This document shows positions 29,001-36,159 of a stretch of DNA of 36,159 bases, piece by piece. The notes under the pieces are model-generated. The model worked only from the letters and a program-made list of their open reading frames with translations. It was not told the origin of the DNA and searched no databases. Both the position numbers and the translations under genes were made by a program. Source of the stretch: Hypsibius dujardini (taxonomy: Eukaryota; Tardigrada; Eutardigrada; Parachela; Hypsibiidae); NCBI GenBank assembly GCA_001579985.1, contig LRSR01005308.1, positions 1-36,159 on the forward strand, in the 5' to 3' direction. Position 1 is the stretch's first letter; each line of letters begins with the position of its first letter.

Positions 29001-29621
29001 ATTGGGATTGGGAATGGCATTGACTTGATTTTAGTTTTTTGCCATGCCTGATATTCACTCGGAAGGAAAGAGTCCGACTTTCTGGAAATGCCTTTTCGCG
29101 TGATTGTGACTGGTGAGTTATCTCCTTGTTTCGCTTTTTCCCCCCAGGTGTATTCGTCGACCGAAGATAGCCAGCCGAATAACGGCGTGACTGAGATTAT
29201 AGCCACCAACGCATGGTTGGCAGACTCTCACCTGGAAACGGTGCTGTCTGACGGGGACGGCAATCAAATGGCCACTTACGAGGTGTCCGCAGACTCGAAT
29301 TTGGACATTCACAACGACAGTGTTCGCGATTCGCCGCGGAGTGCCGGAAAGGTTAGTTAGTGTCTTCTGTCTCTGCTCGTGTTGTTATTAGGGATGGCAA
29401 AACTGAAACTACTTCAGTTTTAGTGAGTGTTTGTATTTTTTTTTGGTGTTTAAAAAACTAGATTTTTCGTCGTTCAACTGATTGTCTGAAAAAAACGAAT
29501 TTGAAGGTTTAGTTTTAGTTTTTGCCATCCTTGGTGTTTGGGGTTTCAATTCTGCCTGTTTTCATTCACCTGGTTTTGCCTTTTTCTCATACAGGGTATC
29601 CTCGGATTCTTTGGCTTGTGA
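26073..29621 (+). CDS. Lam: Nuclear lamin lacking a CaaX box
   Basis: Eleven coding exons keep phase: 26073-26429, 26659-26834, 26895-27027, 27299-27448, 27546-27716, 27827-27952, 28029-28249, 28482-28752, 28883-28987, 29148-29351 and 29595-29621, encoding 646 residues. The head has a SP/TP-type site (RATSPTS) just before the rod. The rod starts at about residue 88 (AQEKEELQNLNDRLA) and ends at about 445 with EMYNKLLSDEEIRLG, the intermediate-filament rod-end signature. KKRK at 462-465 is the nuclear localisation signal. The Ig-like tail domain covers about 514-620. The last exon encodes only GILGFFGL and a stop; there is no CaaX farnesylation site. Exon 5 (SVTTVDHHSAHSTSRRSGS) is Ser/His-rich in the linker region. 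The protein should build the nuclear lamina. A lamin-derived cytoplasmic filament is the alternative, but the signal at 462-465 argues against it. Confidence 0.94.
26521..26600 (+). repeat. 16-bp tandem repeat, five copies, lamin intron 1
   Basis: Units of TTGATTGATACCTTGG and variants start at 26521, 26537, 26553, 26569 and 26585. Confidence 0.9.
28764..28882 (+). repeat. 51-bp tandem duplication of the lamin intron 8 splice acceptor
   Basis: TCTTTTCTCGCCAG ends at 28780 and again at 28831, and the related TCTTTTCTCTGCAG ends at 28882 as the acceptor used for exon 9. Spacing is exactly 51 bp each time. From the second site the sequence is open and in frame (17 codons) into exon 9; from the first site a TAA follows after three codons. 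Confidence 0.85.
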
Positions 29622-30278
29622 AAAAGCTTGATGGGATAAAGCAACTTTTCGTGGTCGAAGCTGCTTTTATTTCGGGCAGGGCTTATTTGCGTTCCTTTAA
29701 TTTTGTTGTTAATTTGCACCATGTTTGTGCCTACGGTTTTCGCCCTTGAGAGGCCCGTAGTTACCGATTTGTGTCGGGTACAGGTTGTAATAATTTTTTT
29801 TTGGGGGGGGGGGAGGTTTATTTTTGTCCTTTTGACTTGACGGAGACCTGCTCCCCGTTTGATCCGTCCTTGTAATTTAATTTAATTGAGCCTGCGTCCG
29901 ATGTCCGCTTTTGAGTCAGTTTTATGTTTCTCAACCTTGAATGAACAAAGGTTTCACGCTTGGCTAGTTTAAAATTTGTGCGACGCAATAAATGATACAA
30001 AGAAATGAATGACGAGTTTTTTTGTCGAAGACCTGATAAGAAAAACTTTTACTTGGATCTTTGACAAGTGCGCAGGTACTTGATTGACCTTTCTGACCTC
30101 TTGTAATCCGCTTCCCATCGCCGGGTTACAAGGCATCTTTTAGTCATTGACAATTGCGAAAATGGATAACGGTACGTGTTCGACCTCTCGGCAAGATGGC
30201 AACCCTTGATCAAGCGGGGAGCCCGAACCTTCGGCTCCTGAAACATCAAAACCAAATCATTATACTGTGTACACAGTC
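29622..30278. other. Lamin 3' UTR and short intergenic gap
   Basis: T-rich 3' UTR with a G9-type run near 29806. The gap to the next ATG is only about 270 bp after the poly(A) signal, so the promoter of the next gene must be compact. Confidence 0.6.
29987..29992 (+). terminator. Poly(A) signal AATAAA of lamin
   Basis: Canonical hexamer about 365 nt after the lamin stop codon and before the next gene. Confidence 0.65.
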
Positions 30279-31851
30279 ATGTCGTCGTATCGGGACGAAG
30301 AAGCGGACCCGGGATTTGACGATGTCGATCACGATCCCAATACACTGGTCGCCGATCTCGTGTCCTCTCGGAAAGTGCTTCACGTCGCCGAGTACGCCGG
30401 GAAGACCTTCGAGGAGAATCTCCATCACTCCACCGACCATCACGCCAGGGAGTGTGGCGACCTGGTGGCGAGGAAGGACCTGGCGGAGAAGGCGATAAGA
30501 GCCTGCCTGACCAGTCGGAATGAATTCCTGCGCGATATGTTTGTGCGATTCGGACGGACGGAGAACGAGGCGCTGGCATTCCAGAAGTCCACACTAGATA
30601 CGGTAAAGGCGATCTTGCGGCGTCGAATTTTGCTGAAAAAGAGGGGGATTGATGCGACCAAATACCGACGGAATTTGACGAACAAGGTCCTCCGAAAGAA
30701 TCACTTTCAGTGGCAAGAAGTGATGAGGATACTGGAAGATAAAAAGGCTTCAGGTAATGTCTGAGAGACATGCAGGCAAAGAGGCAGACCGCATGCGTTC
30801 AGTCAGCGAGAACAGACAGACAGACCGATAGCCAGACAAACTACGGACAGGCAGACAGACAGACGAACAGACAAGCAGGCAGACAAACAAACTGACGGAC
30901 GGATGGGCAGGCAGGCAGGCTTTCAGGCATTCCGATAGGCAGGCAGGCAGACAAACAGGCACATCAACAGGCAGGCAGGCAGACAGATACACAGACACAC
31001 ACAGAAGCAGACAGACAGACGGACGACAGACAGACAGACATACGTACATGCAGATCATTGTCTGTTCGTCGGTATCTACCTCTTATTTTTGACAGGCGAC
31101 ATCATGTTTCAAACAAATATACCCAACGCCTACTTGAAGCGAGTGGCACGACATACGCGGCAACTTCTCCAAGGCATCACCAGCACCCTGACATACGACG
31201 ACCTCATCCAAGACCTCGGCGGCAAATTCCGCCGAATACTGGAGTACATGCACGATGACGAGGTTGTGTTCAGCCGCAATATCGATGATCTAAAGGTATT
31301 TGTACTCGTGCTTAAGCTGCCCGCCTTTCTTGCAGGCATATCGCTCACCGCCTTGGTTTAATTGCAGGATAGGATTAAACATCAGGAAAAGGAAATTTCC
31401 TACTTGGAGCACGTTCATCATGAATCTACCCATGCCGTAGAGCGAGCGGAAAAGATGTACTGGATGAGCGCCGGCTCATATACGCACTCAGAATTGGTCC
31501 GCGCGAACATGATGGAAGAAATCGGACAAGTTCTTCAAGATCACCAGGATATCTGCACGAAGTGTACCGAACAACTGGTGGAATTGAATGAGAAATTCTA
31601 CAAAACCTCTGACGGTTGCATGAATGTCTGTACGGAAATGGTCCGGCGGTACCCGAGTGCCATGCACAGCATCAAAAATCCACAAACTTGTCACAGTCCG
31701 AATATGGAGTCCACGACAGAACTTACTCGCACCTTTCAGATTCTCCTGGCTCTTACCCGAGCTCGTGATCCGGAAGAGACAGTTAAGGTGTTTTATGGCC
31801 AGGTTCAGCAAGCAACCCATCTTCAGGTACAGATGAAAAGAAATAGGGAGA

Positions 31852-31886
<35 letters not shown>

Positions 31887-31917
31887 TTTTTTGCCTGTCT
31901 GTCTGCCTGTCTGTCTT

Positions 31918-31950
<33 letters not shown>

Positions 31951-32831
31951 ATGTCTGTCTGTCTGTCTGTCTATCTCTTTGTCTGTGTGTCTGTGTGTCT
32001 GTGTGTCTGTGTGTCTGTGTGTCTGTCAATCTATCTCAGTCTACCGTTACCAGCCAAGACCACCTACCTTTTCAGGCTCAAGTGGACCGGCTGGAGCATC
32101 TCCTCAAGACCGTCCTCCGACCCGAATTCTCCATGTTTGAGCAAGAACACGAAACTAATGAGGCTACTGTGCTGACCCGCGCGGTCGCTGCCGAGAAAGC
32201 CATCAGAGACCTTCAAGACAGTTTCGACCTCAAAGTGGAAGAAGCCCGTGTGCTTATCAACACGCAACGCGACAATGCCCAGGAATTCGAGAACTTTGCT
32301 GAGGCCTTGTTCGCCATCAACGACCGTATCGGTCACACGTTCGGTCGCGCGACGTGGAGCCCGCAGCAAATCGGCGAGACCACATCCGACCAGAGTGTCC
32401 GGCAGCTGAACAGTCGCCAACAGAGCGTGGCCGAGTTGGTCGACGCCACCGGGAAGAATCTCCGCTTCATCGCCGACAAAATGACCAACCTCTTCCGGAT
32501 GCCGTGGCCGAAACTGCAGCTGCTGGTGGAGGACTCGCAGTTCCTCGAGTACCGCGGCAGCAAAATCCCCGCAGTCAACAACCGCACCACCTTCGACACG
32601 GCCACCGAGCTGATGAGCACGGAGGAGATGCGTGATCCTCTTCCGACACCGCATCCGCGGTTCCTGACGAATGCGCACTTCAAAAATGCCAACCAGCAGA
32701 TTGTGGAACGCGCCCGGCTGGAAGAGTTGGCGCGACTGAATAAGGCCAGGAAGGAGGAGGAGAAGGAGGAGCATCACGATGCGGCGCCGGAGCCGCCGAA
32801 AAAGAAGGATAAAGCCAAGGGAAAGAAGTAG
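30279..32831 (+). CDS. Orphan coiled-coil protein
   Basis: Four exons keep phase: 30279-30753, 31096-31295, 31368-31826 and 32076-32831, encoding 629 residues. The protein is largely helical with long stretches of heptad-like Leu/Ile/Val spacing (for example DRIKHQEKEISYLEHVHHES and AQVDRLEHLLKTVL). It starts with an acidic segment (DEEADPGFDDVDHDP) and ends in an alternating Glu/Lys tail, KKKDKAKGKK. No signal peptide, membrane segment or catalytic motif is visible. Intron 3 (31827-32075) is 249 nt with no in-frame stop, so retaining it would insert 83 Cys/Leu/Ser/Val-rich residues. Intron 1 also holds satellite DNA. I do not recognise the family; a structural or filament-associated role would be a guess. 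The gene converges on spartin. Confidence 0.85.
30776..31047 (+). repeat. Degenerate GACA/GGCA array in intron 1 of the coiled-coil gene
   Basis: About 270 bp of imperfect GACA, GGCA and AACA tetramers. This is the only large intronic array with GACA on the sense strand. Confidence 0.9.
31850..32034 (+). repeat. (CTGT)n/(GTGTCT)n array in intron 3 of the coiled-coil gene
   Basis: CTGT tetramers followed by GTGTCTGT units. It fills most of the 249-nt intron and gives an open Cys-Leu-Ser-Val frame. Confidence 0.95.
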
Positions 32832-32890
32832 TTATTCAACATCTGAGGCGTTGAGAATCGAAAACGAAGAAAACGTTTTCAATTCCTCGT

Positions 32891-32896
32891 TTTAAT
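32891..32896 (-). terminator. Candidate poly(A) signal ATTAAA of spartin
   Basis: TTTAAT on the plus strand is ATTAAA on the minus strand, about 165 nt past the spartin stop. No AATAAA is seen on that strand between the genes. Its use is an inference. Confidence 0.35.
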
Positions 32897-32974
32897 CAGA
32901 CAAACAGAAATTTCCAAATAGCGGAGCAAGTTTTTACGAGTGTACAAGAATCAGAACTTAGTCAATACTGACTA

Positions 32975-32985
32975 AATAAAATAAA
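32975..32985 (+). terminator. Overlapping poly(A) signals of the coiled-coil gene
   Basis: Two overlapping AATAAA hexamers about 145 nt after the stop codon, the only good plus-strand signals before spartin begins. Confidence 0.6.
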
Positions 32986-33059
32986 TTCGGAAGTGTGAGA
33001 CCAATTCACATATGCAAGATGTTCACACAAAAAAGCGGTACGATAAAAAAGGGAGGACG

Positions 33060-34466
33060 CTAGAATTTGGGATAGAGAGAAGTGCCGGCACCGTCAGATG
33101 GCGGTAATTCTTCATCCCGCGTCGGAATATACGTCACCGAAGGATTCTGCGCTGTTGCACCGACCGTGGCCTGCCCCTTGAGCTTCTTCGAATCCCTCCA
33201 ATCCTCAAACATAATTTGACCGGTGTGTTTGGCGGCCTTCTTGGCAATACCCTTCGGTCCCAGATTGCGGAGAGTCATCCCGGTCATCACGACGTTTCCT
33301 CCAGCATGGGCAGCATCGGCGGCGGCTTCACCCCATTTGAGATTGACAATCTGGACAGTCTCGTCGATCAATCCAGCCGCCAAGAAGTGCGCGGCGCTGT
33401 CCAAGGCCAAGTAAACCTGAACAAATAAGACCGAAAATGGTTAGGCCTAGAGGAATCAGGAAAAATGGAGAGAAAATATCAAGTAAAAGAGAACTTACCA
33501 TGGCCACTCCCTGCACTCCTGCACCGCCAACTTCGTAAACATGATCTATTTTCGAATGGCCATTGGAGTCGCCGGAGACAGTCCAAGAACGCGGCAACGC
33601 AGACTCTACACTAGCCGTGATTTTCGGAGCAAGGTACCGGGCGATGACCAGGCTGACATGGCCGACCTGCTTGACGGCCTTCTTGCTAATCTTGTAGGTC
33701 CAACCAGATGCAACCCGGGCAAATTTAATGCCTAAAAAATATTCGTGTGTAAAACTCCAAACAGATAAACAAAGTGATCGGAACACAGAAAGTCCTTCCG
33801 ACAATCCAACATACCATGAATGAGGAGGGGATTCTGAATGAGTGGTTCTCCGTTCGGCGTGATCTTCTCCTTCACCCCGACTGAGTGCTCCCGGACGAAG
33901 ATATTTACTTTCTCCGATCCCTTGTGGATGGCCCAAACAATCAGCTCAGCACCCTGGAGAATCTTCTTCGAGTACCGGTGCTGGTAGGCGTACCCTTCAT
34001 CCTGCCCGGGTCCGGCTTCCTGCTGCTCCTTGACTTCTTTTGCGTTCTCCCTTTTGAGGGTGTCAACTTTGGCTTCCGGAACTGCCGCCTTGATTACTTC
34101 CGCAACTTTCGCCTCCTTCATCACGGTGAGTTGTTTCATCAAGTCGGAAAACTGCTTCTTCGCGTCGCTGCTGATGGACGCTCCCAAGATGATTCCTACG
34201 CAAGCTCCCTCCACATCGCTCCTAAATACAACCGGGGCGTCAGTTATTTCTGTACCACAAAACAGGGAGTCATTCAGACAGTCATTGGGGCAGACAGACT
34301 GACAGACTGACAGAAACAGCGGTCGACAGTATCTAAACCCTACATATAATTGCAGACATATAAGCACACAGGCAGACAGATAGATCGACACTAGACACAG
34401 ACAGACAAACATCCAGACACAGACAGATATACAGACACAGACATACAGAGAGACACAGACAGCAGC

Positions 34467-34499
<33 letters not shown>

Positions 34500-36159
34500 C
34501 AGACATACATGCACAGACAGACATACAAGCACAGACAAAAAGGGAGGAAACAAGACATACACACAGATACACAAGAATAAGTAATATCAAGTAAACAGCC
34601 ACAAGGAACGCTGCAATATTTCCATGAAAATGATACTGGTACTTACGACAGATCCGGTAACATGTAAGCCCCATAATCCGCATGAAGACTTGGTGACTGA
34701 CCTAGGAGCGAATAACACCAACTGTTAGAATACTAATACCGAAGGTAAAAGTGGCGGTAAGCCGAAATTCCTACCGGGCATGAGAGGATAGGTGTAAGTC
34801 CCAATTTGTAGAAACGTAGAACAGTTAGGCACTCCATTGGGCGGCGGACGGTCCAAACGCAGGATCTTCAAAGCCGCGGGCGAACTTGGCGCCGAAACGT
34901 GCCCTTCCGGTGACACAAAGAACACCTGCACTCCCGAGGGAATGCAAAACAGCTCAGTGGCACTTTCCATCGGCGTTCCTGCCTCACTAGCGCCGCCGGC
35001 AGTACCCGGTTCATCTTCCAGAAACTCTTCATGGAGCTCCAAATCAGCATAAGTCGGTGGAGTGGCCTTGAGGTCCTGGGCGAACTGGCGAAGACCCTCG
35101 TCGTGGATCTGTTCCTTGGCGGCAATCGCAGCGTTCAGGTAGCTTAACCGATCTTCCAGAACCTGCAAACACCAAAGTACATTAAAGCAAAAGAACCCAT
35201 ATCTCGAGTGGTAATTATTATCGAGGGAACCAATCAAATGCCCTTTATCGTAGGCCTGTGGACAAAAGACAACCATAGCGTGTAGGCAATAGACAGACAC
35301 GACTTGTAGGCAATAGACAGACACGGTCTGTAAGCAATAGACAGACTCGGCCTGTAGGCAATAGACAGACACGCCTTGTAGGCAATAGACAGACATAGCA
35401 TGACAGAATAAAGGCGTGTCGGCATGACGAATCAGTGACTAGTGCAACTCGTGCACCAGCGAGAGACCCATTTTTTTATTGAAAGCCGTGGATAAAAACA
35501 CATAAGTAAAGAGAGAGAGAGAGAGATAGAACACCACATACCGGAAAGAAAACGCCGACTATACGAGGGACTAAACATTGGGTTACTGGGAAGACCACAC
35601 AACACAACGAACGATGAGGAGTCAACACCGACACCGCTGGTCTACTCACACTTCCCATTAATACACGAACAAATGCTGTGATAGCCAGGAAAGAAAACGG
35701 GAAGTACCGGTACACATGCACATGTATTTAGATTTAGGGATGCCGGGGCGGGGGTGTTACAAGCTGGTTCGTGGAGTTAATCCATCAATCACCCGAACAA
35801 ATATCACCTGATAAAAATTTCAGAGTTTTGATGGGTTTTTTATTGAAAACAATCGTTGATGTACTGAATGATGGACTTTCACCGAGCCAATGGAACGCGT
35901 GAAAGTCACGTAGCTGGATGCTTGATTAATTAAAGGTGAAAAGCAACAGTAAGGCAAGTGGTCAACCACTTGTCAGTTCTCACCTTATGAATTCGCCTCA
36001 TCTTCTCCTGCTTGGTACGAGCTCTGTCCCATGCTGCGCCAACGCAATGGCCACCGTCACAGCGAACAGCCAATGCTTGATCCATCTGCTTCAGCCCCTC
36101 CGCGTAATGTGGGATCGCTTCCGAGTGCTTGCCTGTTTCCTCCAACGTTAGGCCTTGAG
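33060..36159 (-). CDS. SPART: Spartin (SPG20), 3' part; 5' end outside the window
   Basis: Minus-strand exons in transcript order: 36159-35984, 35162-34775, 34701-34647, 34221-33815, 33731-33499 and 33416-33060, phase-consistent, 537 residues in view. The first exon carries the C-terminal part of the MIT domain (LEETGKHSEAIPHYAEGL, then AAWDRARTKQEKMRRIHK). Next come a PPTY motif (PPxY, a WW-domain ligand, as in human spartin) and the conserved segment GVQVFFVSPEGHVSAPSSP, then YPLMPGQSPSLHADYGAYMLPD. The last two exons form the senescence domain (VYLALDSAAHFLAAGLIDET, then RNLGPKGIAKKAAKHTGQ). Spartin acts on endosomes and lipid droplets and is mutated in Troyer syndrome. The gene converges with the coiled-coil gene and has satellite DNA in two introns. 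Confidence 0.93.
34262..34562 (-). repeat. GACA-type array in a spartin intron
   Basis: Imperfect GACA, ACAGACAC and CATACA units on the plus strand; read in the sense of spartin it is TGTC. It occupies most of the intron 34222-34646. Confidence 0.9.
35265..35405 (-). repeat. 24-bp minisatellite in a spartin intron
   Basis: Five units of about 24 bp with core TGTAGGCAATAGACAGACAC on the plus strand, inside the 821-nt intron 35163-35983. The minus-strand frame made of CLSIAY repeats is an artefact of its period. Confidence 0.9.
35509..35527. repeat. Short (GA)n tract
   Basis: Nine GA dinucleotides in the same spartin intron. Confidence 0.9.

Noticed and set aside
32064-32777. 237-codon minus-strand ORF opposite the coiled-coil gene
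   Set aside because: It mirrors exon 4, whose sense frame has consistent splicing and a plausible Lys-rich end.
33885-34310. 141-codon plus-strand ORF opposite spartin
   Set aside because: The minus strand there encodes conserved spartin sequence with good splice sites; this frame is a shadow.
34725-35396. Upstream extension of the spartin exon as VSVYCLQ repeats
   Set aside because: This is the 24-bp intronic minisatellite read through past a clear acceptor at 35163-35165.

Overview
This is nuclear DNA from an animal, probably an invertebrate. All supported genes are split by short GT-AG introns, and the families present (FUBP-type KH protein, PP2A B'' subunit, Vti1 SNARE, nuclear lamin with an Ig-like tail, spartin) together indicate a metazoan. 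The compact introns and the lamin with no CaaX box would fit an ecdysozoan such as a tardigrade. That placement is a guess and the sequence does not prove it.

Layout: 222-1740 (+) is the 3' half of a FUBP-family gene with two KH domains and the C-terminal Tyr-rich motif. 1741-7054 is repeat-rich and holds no convincing gene; it carries a 313-bp TA-flanked MITE, several satellites and two abutting perfect hairpins. 7055-8335 (+) is a long low-complexity ORF of unknown function. 8336-16054 is again gene-poor, with an inverted, truncated copy of the MITE and many microsatellite and minisatellite arrays. 16055-21791 (+) is a 12-exon PP2A B''/PPP2R3 gene. 23146-24502 (+) is a 4-exon Vti1 SNARE. 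26073-29621 (+) is an 11-exon lamin ending in a tiny exon that encodes GILGFFGL instead of a CaaX box. 30279-32831 (+) is a 4-exon coiled-coil protein I cannot assign to a family. 33060-36159 (-) is the 3' part of spartin, convergent with the coiled-coil gene; the two 3' UTRs probably overlap.

I worked the exons out by hand, checking that reading phase carries across every GT-AG junction. The proteins do not form an obvious pathway. Vti1 and spartin both act on endosomal membranes, the lamin and FUBP are nuclear, and PPP2R3 is a phosphatase targeting subunit.

The most striking bulk property is the density of arrays based on TGTC/GACA (CTGT, TGTCTG and related). They occur between genes in both orientations, but inside introns almost always with TGTC on the sense strand. 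The best leads for something undescribed are the CaaX-less lamin tail, the 51-bp tandem duplication of a lamin 3' splice site, the orphan coiled-coil gene whose satellite-filled intron 3 is open in frame, and the MITE family. I saw no retroviral or other capsid-bearing element, no CRISPR array and no recognisable tRNA or rRNA gene.
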